A stretch of DNA of 64,000 nucleotides from the NCBI RefSeq assembly GCF_025917005.1, contig NZ_CP078091.1, positions 3,038,001 to 3,102,000 of the forward strand. The letters run 5' to 3'. The stretch comes from Porphyrobacter sp. ULC335. GTDB lineage: Bacteria; Pseudomonadota; Alphaproteobacteria; Sphingomonadales; Sphingomonadaceae. The translations under genes were made by a program, and so were the position numbers. The notes beneath the pieces were generated by a model. The model made no database searches and was not told the origin of the DNA. It saw only the letters and a list, made by a program, of their open reading frames with translations. This document shows positions 37,167-44,485 of this stretch, piece by piece. Position 1 is the stretch's first letter, and each line of letters begins with the position of its first letter.

Positions 37167-38176
37167 GCCAAGCGGAAACCATCGGCGTGATCGGCGCTGG
37201 CGCGTGGGGGACAGCGCTGGCGCAGATGCTCGCCAGCGACGGGCGCGATGTGGTGCTGTGGGCTTACGAGCCGGAAGTGGTCGCCGCCATCAATGCCGAT
37301 CATCGCAACCCGCTCTACCTCCCCTCTGCCGCCCTCGCCCCGACGATCCGCGCGACGGGTGATCTGACCGATCTGGCTGCGATCGACACAGTGCTGGTCG
37401 TCACACCCGCGCAGGTGCTGGGCAAGGTGCTTTCCGGCCTCGCCACGCCGCCGCGCGATCTGGTGCTGTGTTCCAAGGGGATCGAGGCGGGGACCGGCAA
37501 GCTGATGAACGATGTCGCGCGCGAAGCCTCGCCGCACAGCGCCATCGCCGTGCTGTCGGGGCCGACTTTCGCGCATGAGGTCGCCGCTGGCCTGCCCACC
37601 GCCGTCACGCTGGCGTGCGGCGGCGGACGTGTGCAGTGGGAACGGCTTGCCCCCGCCCTCGCGCGGCCTGCCTTCCGGCCCTATTATTCCGACGATGTCA
37701 CCGGCGCGGAAATCGGCGGCGCGGTCAAGAATGTGCTCGCGATTGCCTGCGGCGTGGTTGACGGTCTTGCGCTGGGCCAGAACGCCCGCGCGGCGCTGAT
37801 CGCGCGCGGCTATGCCGAGATGCTACGGTTTGGCGAGGCGCTCGGCGCGCGGGCCGAGACACTCGCCGGTCTGTGCGGTCTGGGTGATCTGGTGCTGACC
37901 TGCTCCAGCACCTCCAGCCGCAATTTCTCGCTCGGCAAGGCGCTCGGCGAAGGGGCCAGCGCCGCCGACCTGATGGCGGACCGGCGCACCGTCGCCGAAG
38001 GCGCCTTCACCGCCCCGGTTCTTGCCGATCTTGCCGAAAAGCGCGGCGTGCCGATGCCGATCGTCGCCGCGGTCGATGCAATCCTGAAGGGCGAGGACGC
38101 GCGCCACGCCGTTGCCGCGCTGCTGGCCCGCCCGCTCAAGGCCGAACGCGACCGGCCCGAGGGTGCGGGCGCATGA
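37163..38176 (+). CDS. gpsA: Glycerol-3-phosphate dehydrogenase [NAD(P)+]
   Basis: A 337-residue cytosolic enzyme that reduces dihydroxyacetone phosphate to sn-glycerol-3-phosphate for phospholipid synthesis. The Rossmann motif is [13 protein letters not shown] at the N-terminus, [16 protein letters not shown] is the family segment, [17 protein letters not shown] carries the catalytic Lys, and [18 protein letters not shown] follows. The start is fixed by the ATGA overlap with tsaD; the stop overlaps the flippase gene in the same way. Confidence 0.97.
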   Translation: MSQAETIGVIGAGAWGTALAQMLASDGRDVVLWAYEPEVVAAINADHRNPLYLPSAALAPTIRATGDLTDLAAIDTVLVVTPAQVLGKVLSGLATPPRDLVLCSKGIEAGTGKLMNDVAREASPHSAIAVLSGPTFAHEVAAGLPTAVTLACGGGRVQWERLAPALARPAFRPYYSDDVTGAEIGGAVKNVLAIACGVVDGLALGQNARAALIARGYAEMLRFGEALGARAETLAGLCGLGDLVLTCSSTSSRNFSLGKALGEGASAADLMADRRTVAEGAFTAPVLADLAEKRGVPMPIVAAVDAILKGEDARHAVAALLARPLKAERDRPEGAGA

Positions 38177-39693
38177 CCGCCCCCGCCGCCGACTCGACCG
38201 ACGACATCGCCCGGCTGGCCAAGGGCGGGCGGACGAACACGATGGGCTTCGCCGTCCGGTTGATCGCGCGTATCCCTTTCCTCGTCATCGCCACCCGCCT
38301 TTACGGGGCCGAGGCGCTGGGCCGCTTCGCCTCGGCACTGGTGCTGATCGAGATTATCGCGCTGATCTGTTCGCTGGGGGAAAAGCGCGGACTGGCGCAG
38401 CGCCTGTCCGAAGGTGCGGGGCAGGACCGGGCTGCGGAAACCAACCTCGTCTATGACGGCTTGTTGCTGGCGCTCGGCTTTTCCACCGCCGCGGCGTTGT
38501 TACTGCTGAACTTCCCCGACCCGATGTTCCCGAACGGGATGAACAGCCAAACGGATATCTGGCTGGTCGCTGCCATCCCCGCCTTCGCCGTCACCGAGAT
38601 CCTGCTCGCCGCGCAGGCCTATCGCTTCGACATCGCCACCATGGTTCGGGCGCGGGCGATCGTCGAGCCGTGGACAATCTCGATTTGCGCCGGGGTGTTC
38701 TTCTTCATCCCCGCGACCCGCGACGGCGGCCTTGCGCTGGCCTTCATCACCTCGATCTATGCCGGATTGCTGACCGCCTTGTGGCCGTTCCTGCGCGGAT
38801 ATGGCCTTCCCAAAGGCTGGAACCCCCAGGGCCGCGCGCTGCTCGCCATGTCTTCGCGCGCCTTCCCGCTGGTGGGGGCCGACGCGATCGAACGCGGCAC
38901 ACGGCTGCTCGATATCTTCATCCTCGGCCTGCTTGCGCCCCCGCAGGCGGTCGGCATCTATTACGCCGCGCAGCAGATCGCATCGCTGCCGCAGAAGCTG
39001 AAAACCAGTTTCGAACCGATCCTCTCGCCGGTCATCACCAAGAACCTGCGGATCGGCAACATGGGCGCGATTGCCGCGCAGGTGCAGCAGGTGGGGTTCT
39101 GGATCATCGCCGTGCAGCTCGGCATCGCATTGGTGCTGGGCGTGCCGGGCGAGGCTGTGATGGGGCTGTGGGGGCCGGACTATGTCGCGGGCACCGCTGC
39201 GCTTGCCTTCCTCCTCGCCGCCGAGGTCGCCGCATCGATGGCGGTCGTCTCCGAGAGCGTGCTTGTCTACATCGCCCGCAAGCGCAACCTTGCCATATCG
39301 GTCGGGATCATCGCGCTTCAGGCAGGGCTGACCATAGGACTCATCAAGGGCGCCGAACGTATCGGGTTTGGCGAAGGCTTCGAGACGGCCAGCGCGGCGG
39401 GCGCGCTGCTGATCGCGCTGTCGGTGTCCAGCCTGGTCAAGGCGCTGCTGCTCAAGCACCTGCTCAAGGCGCCGGTCAGCAACTGGCGCTGGGCGCTGGT
39501 CTATGCCGCCGCACCGGCGGTGGTGGTCGGATACGCCTTCACATGGACGCCCGAGTGGATCGAACTGGTGTTCGGCATCCCCGCGATCCTTGGCACCTAT
39601 GCTTTCACCATCTGGCGGCGCGGTTTCGACGATGGCGACAAGGTGCTGTTCCGCAAGCAGGTTGTCCCCGATCCGGTGGCCGACCTGCCCTAG
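38173..39693 (+). CDS. Polysaccharide/lipid flippase (Wzx/MATE-like)
   Basis: A 506-residue membrane protein with about 12-14 helices (for example FAVRLIARIPFLVIATRLYG, WLVAAIPAFAVTEILLAAQA, AVMGLWGPDYVAGTAALAFL). The N-terminal FAVRLIARIPFLVIATRLYGAEALGRFA pattern is that of polysaccharide-biosynthesis flippases that move undecaprenyl-linked sugars across the inner membrane. No glycosyltransferases are adjacent, and the gene is translationally coupled to gpsA, which is odd for a Wzx protein and may point to another lipid-linked substrate. Substrate unknown. Confidence 0.85.
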   Translation: MTAPAADSTDDIARLAKGGRTNTMGFAVRLIARIPFLVIATRLYGAEALGRFASALVLIEIIALICSLGEKRGLAQRLSEGAGQDRAAETNLVYDGLLLALGFSTAAALLLLNFPDPMFPNGMNSQTDIWLVAAIPAFAVTEILLAAQAYRFDIATMVRARAIVEPWTISICAGVFFFIPATRDGGLALAFITSIYAGLLTALWPFLRGYGLPKGWNPQGRALLAMSSRAFPLVGADAIERGTRLLDIFILGLLAPPQAVGIYYAAQQIASLPQKLKTSFEPILSPVITKNLRIGNMGAIAAQVQQVGFWIIAVQLGIALVLGVPGEAVMGLWGPDYVAGTAALAFLLAAEVAASMAVVSESVLVYIARKRNLAISVGIIALQAGLTIGLIKGAERIGFGEGFETASAAGALLIALSVSSLVKALLLKHLLKAPVSNWRWALVYAAAPAVVVGYAFTWTPEWIELVFGIPAILGTYAFTIWRRGFDDGDKVLFRKQVVPDPVADLP

Positions 39694-39778
39694 AGCAAAA
39701 GCAACCTGCACTTGGGCGAAGCGGGGCGAGGCTGCTAGAGGGCACGAAACCATTCCGATTCTTGCCGGAGAGACACGC

Positions 39779-40357
39779 ATGATTGCCGCCGATCTGACCT
39801 CCTATCTTCCGCTGATCCTGCTTGGTCTGGTTGCGCTGGTGCTGGCCATCTGGCTGTTCACGCGCGCCAGCCGCAAGGCCCGCGTGATCGATGAAGATGG
39901 CACCGCGCCTGCCATCGGCCGTGACGTGCTGGACGAAGGCGCCGCGCCTGCCGCCCGCAATCAGGCGCTGATCGATGCCCCGCGCGGGATCGAGATCATT
40001 CAGGGTGCCACCTCTGCCGCAGCCAACTCGCAGGCTGTCGCCGCATCGCCGCTCGGCACAGATGATGAAGCCGGCCCCGAAACCGCCCCGGTTGTGACCA
40101 CCCCGGCGCCCGGCGCAGGCGATGATCTGACCCGCATCAAGGGCCTCGGCCCCAAGATCGCGTCCTTGCTGGGAGAGTTCGGCATCAATTCCTTTGCGCA
40201 GATCGCTGCCATGACTCCGGATGAAGTCGAACGCCTCGACGCAAAGCTCGGCCGCTTTTCAGGGCGCATTACCCGTGACCAGTGGGTCGAACAGTCCAAG
40301 TTGTTGGCCGCAGGCGATGAAAACGGCTTTGCTGCACAATTCGGCAAGAACGGATAG
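39779..40357 (+). CDS. Membrane-anchored helix-hairpin-helix protein
   Basis: A 192-residue protein. One transmembrane helix (SYLPLILLGLVALVLAIWLF, about residues 8-27) is followed by a basic flank (TRASRKARV), a variable acidic/alanine-rich linker (about 35-110) and a C-terminal helix-hairpin-helix-like domain: DDLTRIKGLGPKIASLLGEF, then INSFAQIAAMTPDEVERLDA. The domain resembles the predicted 5' nuclease-like HhH module of COG3743, which is usually DNA- or protein-binding rather than catalytic. GGAGAGA precedes the ATG. The role of tethering such a domain to the membrane is unknown. Confidence 0.8.
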   Translation: MIAADLTSYLPLILLGLVALVLAIWLFTRASRKARVIDEDGTAPAIGRDVLDEGAAPAARNQALIDAPRGIEIIQGATSAAANSQAVAASPLGTDDEAGPETAPVVTTPAPGAGDDLTRIKGLGPKIASLLGEFGINSFAQIAAMTPDEVERLDAKLGRFSGRITRDQWVEQSKLLAAGDENGFAAQFGKNG

Positions 40358-40430
40358 AATTCTCGCAAGCTTGACGTCCAATCCGTGTTACAGTCCCGCT
40401 CGTGGGATTCGATAAGACGGGAGAATACCG

Positions 40431-40787
40431 ATGGCTTTGCGAATCCTTGTGGCCGAAGACGAGTACATTACCGCCTTCGATCTGTGCGACACATTCGAGG
40501 AAGCGGGCTACGAGGTTGAAGGACCGCATGCCGGAATTTCCTCCGCGATGCTCGCCTGCCAGAAGGAAAAACCCGATCTTGCGCTGCTCGATATCGAGCT
40601 GGCCGACGGGCTGACCTATGAACTGGCGCAGAAGCTGATCGACGACAATGTGCCGGTGATCCTCCATTCCGAACCGGCCAACGCAGGCGCGGTCGCGGCG
40701 CGCTTTCCGGGCGCGACGATGCTGGCCAAGCCCTGCCCGCCCGCGCAATTGCTGGATGCCGTCAGCCGGGTGCTGATGCCGGCCTGA
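40431..40787 (+). CDS. Single-domain response regulator
   Basis: A 118-residue receiver domain without an output domain. Acidic pocket AEDEY (residues 9-13), phosphoacceptor Asp54 in ALLDIELADG, Ser80 in ILHSEP and Lys100 in LAKPCPP are all present, so it should be phosphorylatable. Such proteins relay phosphate or bind partners directly; sphingomonads have many, often in the general stress or HWE-kinase pathways. GGGAG lies eight bases before the ATG. No kinase is adjacent. Confidence 0.92.
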   Translation: MALRILVAEDEYITAFDLCDTFEEAGYEVEGPHAGISSAMLACQKEKPDLALLDIELADGLTYELAQKLIDDNVPVILHSEPANAGAVAARFPGATMLAKPCPPAQLLDAVSRVLMPA

Positions 40788-40819
40788 GGGGCTAATGCAG
40801 CCGCGTTTCAAAAACCCAC

Positions 40820-40850
40820 ACTTCTCCGCGGGTCAGGCCCGGGGAGAAGT
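40820..40850. terminator. Imperfect inverted repeat downstream of the response regulator
   Basis: ACTTCTCC-G-CGGG (40820-40832) and CCCG-G-GGAGAAGT (40838-40850) pair as 12 of 13 bases around the loop TCAGG. No T-run follows, so it is not a classical terminator; it may stabilise the 3' end of the response-regulator mRNA or act in the leader of the maiA gene, whose ATG is 79 bases downstream. Confidence 0.45.
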
Positions 40851-40928
40851 GGAGGACAAGATCGATCCGCACGACCCTGAAAGGCGCACCCCCTTGCCCC
40901 TCAATGCCAAGCCTGCGAAGGCAAGCGC

Positions 40929-41573
40929 ATGAGCACGATGAAACTCTACGGCTATTTTCGCTCCTCGACGTCCTACCGCCTTCGCATCGCCCTCAATCTC
41001 AAGGGCCTCGCTTTCGAGAATGTGCCGGTTGATCTGCGCACCGGCGCAAACAAGGACGCGGCATTCACCAGCCGCAATCCCTTCGGCTCTCTGCCCATGC
41101 TGGAAGCCGGTGGGCGCGACCGGGCGCAGTCGATGGCGCTGCTCGAATGGCTGGACGAGGCCTATCCCGAACCTGCGTTTCTGCCCCGCGATATCGAGGC
41201 GCGCTACACGGTGCGCGAGCTGGCCTATGCCATCGCGACCGAGATCCACGCGGTCAACAATCTGCCGGTGCTGAAATACCTCAAGGACCCGCTCGGCCAT
41301 TCGCAGGACGAGATTGACGTCTGGTATCGCACCTGGCTGGCACGCACATTGGACCCAGTCGAGGCGCGTCTGGCGCAGCTTGGCGCGGGCGATTTCCTGC
41401 ACGGCGATGCCCCCGGCTTTTTCGAGATCGTGTTGATCCCGCAGCTCGCGAATGCGCGGCGGTTCGATTACGATCTGACCGCCAGCCCGCACATGACCCG
41501 TATCGAGGCCGCCTGCCTCGCGCTGCCCGCTTTCGCAGCGGCGCATCCCGATAACCAGATCGACGCAACATAG
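40929..41573 (+). CDS. maiA: Maleylacetoacetate isomerase (zeta-class GST)
   Basis: A 214-residue glutathione-dependent enzyme that converts maleylacetoacetate to fumarylacetoacetate in tyrosine/homogentisate breakdown. The zeta-class signature SSTSYRLRIALNLKG is at residues 12-26, with the catalytic Ser in the first bases of that motif; NPFGSLPMLE and the C-terminal helical domain (AIATEIHAVNNLPVLKYL) fit. Followed 26 bases later by the fumarylacetoacetase-family gene, the next step of the pathway. Homogentisate dioxygenase is not in the window. Confidence 0.92.
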   Translation: MSTMKLYGYFRSSTSYRLRIALNLKGLAFENVPVDLRTGANKDAAFTSRNPFGSLPMLEAGGRDRAQSMALLEWLDEAYPEPAFLPRDIEARYTVRELAYAIATEIHAVNNLPVLKYLKDPLGHSQDEIDVWYRTWLARTLDPVEARLAQLGAGDFLHGDAPGFFEIVLIPQLANARRFDYDLTASPHMTRIEAACLALPAFAAAHPDNQIDAT

Positions 41574-41599
41574 AACAACGTCTTGGGAGGACACCGCAA

Positions 41600-42610
41600 A
41601 TGAAACTCGCAACCCTGAACGACGGCACGCGCGATGGCAGGCTGGTGGTGGTCAGCAAGGATCTGACGCGCTGCTCGGCGGCGGGCTATATCGCGCCGAC
41701 GCTGCAAGCCGCTCTCGACGATTGGGACCGCATCGCGCCGGAGCTGGAACTGCTCGCCCGCGATGTCGAGCATGAAACCGTGCCGTGCGAACGCTTCCAC
41801 GAACGGCAAGCCCATTCCCCCCTTCCGCGCGCTTACCAGTGGGCCGATGGCAGCGCTTACATCAACCATGTCGAACTGGTCCGGCAGGCGCGCGGTGCGG
41901 CGGTGCCCGAAAGCTTTTACCACGACCCGCTGATGTATCAGGGCGGATCGGACAGCTTCCTGCGCCCGCGCGAGGATATCCCCTTGGGCGATGCCGCATG
42001 GGGCTGCGACATGGAGGGCGAGATCGCCTGCATCACCGGCGATGTGCCGATGGGCGTTTCGGCGGAAGACGCGGCGGGGCACATCAAGCTGCTGATGCTG
42101 GTCAATGACGTGTCCCTGCGCGGGTTGATCCCCGCAGAGCTGGAAAAGGGCTTCGGCTTCTTCCAGTCCAAGCCCGCGAGCGCCTTCTCCCCGGTGGCAG
42201 TGACGCCGGACGAGCTCGGGGATGCGTGGGCCGACGCGCTTATCCACTTGCCGCTGATGGTGGACCTCAACGGCCAGCCTTTCGGACGGGCCAATGCGGG
42301 CAAGGATGCGACCTTCAATCTCGCGCAGCTGGTGGCGCATGCGGCCAAGACCCGCAATCTGGGTGCGGGCACGGTGATCGGCACCGGCACGGTTTCGAAC
42401 AAGGGCAAGGATGGCGGCCCCGGAACGCCGGTGGCCGAGGGCGGCGCAGGCTATTCCTGCATTGCCGAAATCCGCATGATCGAAACGATCCGCGATGGCG
42501 CACCCAAAACGCCGTTCATGCAGGCCGGTGACACGGTGCGGATCGAAATGCGCGATACGCACAACCATTCGATCTTCGGGGCGATCGAGCAGCACGTCGT
42601 GGCGCTCTAG
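41600..42610 (+). CDS. Fumarylacetoacetate hydrolase family protein
   Basis: A 336-residue enzyme, probably splitting fumarylacetoacetate into fumarate and acetoacetate. FAH-fold motifs are MYQGGSDSFLRPRED, the metal-binding acidic cluster in WGCDMEGEIACI, VNDVSLRGLIP, KDATFNLAQLVAHAA and GTGTVSNKG. GGGAGGA precedes the ATG. Its position behind maiA supports the tyrosine pathway role. The TAG stop is also the start of a four-unit 11-bp repeat array, the reverse-oriented relative of the one at the recF end. Confidence 0.92.
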   Translation: MKLATLNDGTRDGRLVVVSKDLTRCSAAGYIAPTLQAALDDWDRIAPELELLARDVEHETVPCERFHERQAHSPLPRAYQWADGSAYINHVELVRQARGAAVPESFYHDPLMYQGGSDSFLRPREDIPLGDAAWGCDMEGEIACITGDVPMGVSAEDAAGHIKLLMLVNDVSLRGLIPAELEKGFGFFQSKPASAFSPVAVTPDELGDAWADALIHLPLMVDLNGQPFGRANAGKDATFNLAQLVAHAAKTRNLGAGTVIGTGTVSNKGKDGGPGTPVAEGGAGYSCIAEIRMIETIRDGAPKTPFMQAGDTVRIEMRDTHNHSIFGAIEQHVVAL

Positions 42611-42649
42611 ACCCTTGTTTGACCCCGTCTAGACCCCACCTAGACCCCC
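42606..42649. repeat. Four-unit 11-bp tandem repeat at the end of the fumarylacetoacetase gene
   Basis: Four 11-base units in register: TCTAGACCCTT, GTTTGACCCCG, TCTAGACCCCA, CCTAGACCCCC. The reverse complement of the consensus (GGGGTCTAGA) is the same unit as in the array at 4801-4866. As there, the array overlaps the TAG stop of the upstream gene (42608-42610). No gene for mobility is nearby. Confidence 0.8.
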
Positions 42650-42670
42650 GTTAGCGCGCTTTTGCGGCAA

Positions 42671-42686
42671 TGTTTCGCGTGAAACA
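42671..42686. promoter_or_regulatory. parS: parS-like palindrome (candidate ParB binding site)
   Basis: The 16 bases TGTTTCGCGTGAAACA differ from the canonical parS TGTTTCACGTGAAACA at one central position. The dyad extends to 24 bases (42667-42690: GCAATGTTTC, four bases, GAAACATTGC). It lies in the gap between the fumarylacetoacetase and aldehyde dehydrogenase genes, 33 bases before the latter's ATG. ParB nucleates on such sites near the chromosome origin. A local transcription-factor operator is the alternative. Confidence 0.65.
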
Positions 42687-42719
42687 TTGCCGCCCGTCCC
42701 GATGCCGAGGAACTCACTG

Positions 42720-44171
42720 ATGATTGCCTATCCGACCCTCAAACTGTTCATCAACGGCAGCTGGATCGAGAATGGTGAGGCCGGGACAATGCCGGTGGTG
42801 AACCCCGCCACCGGAGCGGTGATCGGCCAATGCCCCAAGGCCTCCCCCGCCCAGCTCGATGCTGCGCTGAAGGCGGCAGACGATGCCTTCCCGGCATGGA
42901 GCCGCACCTCGGGCGCGGAACGACACGCCATCCTGCGCCGCGCCGCCGATCTGCTGCGCGAGCGGGCTCCGGAGATTGCGCGGGTCATCACCGCAGAGAT
43001 GGGCAAGCCCCGGGCGCAGGCCTTGGGCGAGATTACCGGCTCATGCGATGTGATTGAATTTCTTGGTGAAGAGGCCAAGCGCCGGGGTGGCCGGCTGATC
43101 CCGACCCGCGGCAATCAGCTTATCGCGCAAATGGTGACGCATGAACCCATCGGCCCGGCGATCCTGCTCACGCCATGGAATTTCCCGGTCAATCTGCCCG
43201 CCAAGAAAATCGCCGGCGCGCTGGCGGCAGGCTGCACCGCGATTTTCAAGCCCGCCGAAAACACTCCGGCCTCCGCGCAATTGCTGGTCGCATGCTTCGT
43301 CGATGCAGGGGTGCCCGCAGGCGTGCTCAACCTCGTCCACGGCGATCCGGGCCCGATTGCCGAGCACCTGATCGTCTCGCCCGTCACCCGCAAGGTGAGC
43401 TTCACCGGATCGACCGCCATCGGCAAACAGCTCGGCGCGCTGGCGGCAACCCATATGAAGCGCTTCGCCCCCGAACTTGGCGGCCATGCACCTGTAATCG
43501 TGAGCAAACATGCCGATGTGGACCGCGCCGTGGCGATGTGCGCGGCGACCAAGTTCCGCAATGCAGGCCAGGTCTGCGTCTCGCCCACCCGCTTCCTTGT
43601 GGCCAGGGAAATCTACGACACCTTCGTCGCCGAATTTGCGGCACGGGCGGGCAAGCTCAAGGTCGGTGATCCGGGCGTGGATGAAAGCGTCGACATGGGT
43701 CCTTTGGCCCACGGCCGCCGGATTTCCGCGATGGAACAGGTGGTTGCCGACGCGGGAGGAAACCGCGGCGAGGTTGTTGCAGGCGGATCGGCCATCGCGG
43801 GCAGCGGGTTCTTCTTCCAGCCGACCGTCATCGCCAACCCCTCATCCGACAGCCGCTTCATGACCGAGGAACCCTTCGGCCCGATCGCCGGGATCGTGCC
43901 CTTCGAGCATATCGAGGACGCGGTGCGGATCGCCAACGGGCTGCGCTACGGCTTGGCCGCCTATGCCTTCTCGGGCGATCTTGATGAGGCGCACTACCTC
44001 GGCAAGAGCCTGCGCGCGGGGATGGTGGGGATCAACCAGTTGATCGTGTCATCGCCCGAAACCCCGTTCGGCGGGATCGGCGATAGCGGCTTCGGATCGG
44101 AAGGCGGCGAAGAAGGCTATCTCGCCTTCACCGATACCAAGCTCGTCATGCTGGCCAAGGCCGGCGGCTGA
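42720..44171 (+). CDS. NAD(P)-dependent aldehyde dehydrogenase, succinate-semialdehyde dehydrogenase-like
   Basis: A 483-residue ALDH-superfamily enzyme. PWNFP with catalytic Asn at 154, SFTGSTAIGK, Glu252 in FAPELGGHAP and the nucleophile Cys286 in AGQVCVSPTRF are all present. The start MIAYPTLKLFING is chosen because GAGG precedes it and the family N-terminus follows. The closest class is succinate-semialdehyde dehydrogenase (GabD), but related 2,5-dioxovalerate or other semialdehyde enzymes cannot be excluded. No aminotransferase is adjacent. A parS-like palindrome lies in its upstream region. Confidence 0.88.
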   Translation: MIAYPTLKLFINGSWIENGEAGTMPVVNPATGAVIGQCPKASPAQLDAALKAADDAFPAWSRTSGAERHAILRRAADLLRERAPEIARVITAEMGKPRAQALGEITGSCDVIEFLGEEAKRRGGRLIPTRGNQLIAQMVTHEPIGPAILLTPWNFPVNLPAKKIAGALAAGCTAIFKPAENTPASAQLLVACFVDAGVPAGVLNLVHGDPGPIAEHLIVSPVTRKVSFTGSTAIGKQLGALAATHMKRFAPELGGHAPVIVSKHADVDRAVAMCAATKFRNAGQVCVSPTRFLVAREIYDTFVAEFAARAGKLKVGDPGVDESVDMGPLAHGRRISAMEQVVADAGGNRGEVVAGGSAIAGSGFFFQPTVIANPSSDSRFMTEEPFGPIAGIVPFEHIEDAVRIANGLRYGLAAYAFSGDLDEAHYLGKSLRAGMVGINQLIVSSPETPFGGIGDSGFGSEGGEEGYLAFTDTKLVMLAKAGG

Positions 44172-44174
44172 CAA

Positions 44175-44330
44175 TCAGGCGATGAAGCTGGCGAGGCGCG
44201 ACAGCAGCGTCTGATGACCTTGCATCGGCTGAAGGCGCCCATATCTGGCCCGACGCGAATGTTCGTCATTCAGACACACAGTGCGGCGCATCGGGTCTGG
44301 CCGATTGGACCAGATAGTCGGTCGTTCCAT
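44175..44330 (-). CDS. Possible 51-residue protein, unrecognised
   Basis: An open frame starting MERPTIWSNRPDPMRRTVCL and ending in RLASFIA, rich in Arg and with one Cys. An AT-rich stretch (TTTTTG, 17 bases, TAAAAA on the minus strand) could be its promoter. There is no clear ribosome site and no known domain, and the frame may be chance. Listed because nothing else accounts for this stretch. Confidence 0.25.
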   Translation of the reverse strand: MERPTIWSNRPDPMRRTVCLNDEHSRRARYGRLQPMQGHQTLLSRLASFIA

Positions 44331-44383
44331 GTCGCGCGTTCCCGAATCACTTGTTTTTATGCTGCGTGAGCTAACACAAAAAC

Positions 44384-44392
44384 TGTGGATAA
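44384..44392 (-). promoter_or_regulatory. Single consensus DnaA box
   Basis: TTATCCACA on the minus strand, the exact high-affinity DnaA box, in an AT-rich core 1.7 kb from the parS-like site. About 0.5 exact copies are expected by chance in 64 kb on both strands, so one box alone is not significant. No further boxes cluster around it. Confidence 0.3.
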
Positions 44393-44485
44393 AAGGAGTC
44401 CTAACGCGGGTCTGCGCGAAATTGGTCACTTTTCCGTAAACGAATTCGTAGATTCCTGTTCCGGTCTGGCACGTAGAGGCACGAG

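Larger units (their letters stand above)
44172..44485. other. 314-bp gap between two converging genes, with an AT-rich core
   Basis: Gaps between converging genes are normally short. This one contains an AT-rich core (about 44350-44400), one exact DnaA box (TGTGGATAA, 44384-44392) and a possible 51-codon frame on the minus strand (44175-44330). No paired hairpin with a T-run was found for either converging gene. See the separate entries. Confidence 0.5.

Noticed and set aside
44462..44480. Second sigma-54 promoter (TGGCACGTAGAGGCAC)
   Set aside because: The GG to GC spacing is nine bases instead of ten, and it points into the 3' end of the oxidase gene on the opposite strand.
44172..44485. 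Chromosome replication origin
   Set aside because: Only one DnaA box, no box cluster, no CtrA or IHF pattern and no origin-linked genes; the parS-like site alone does not define an origin.
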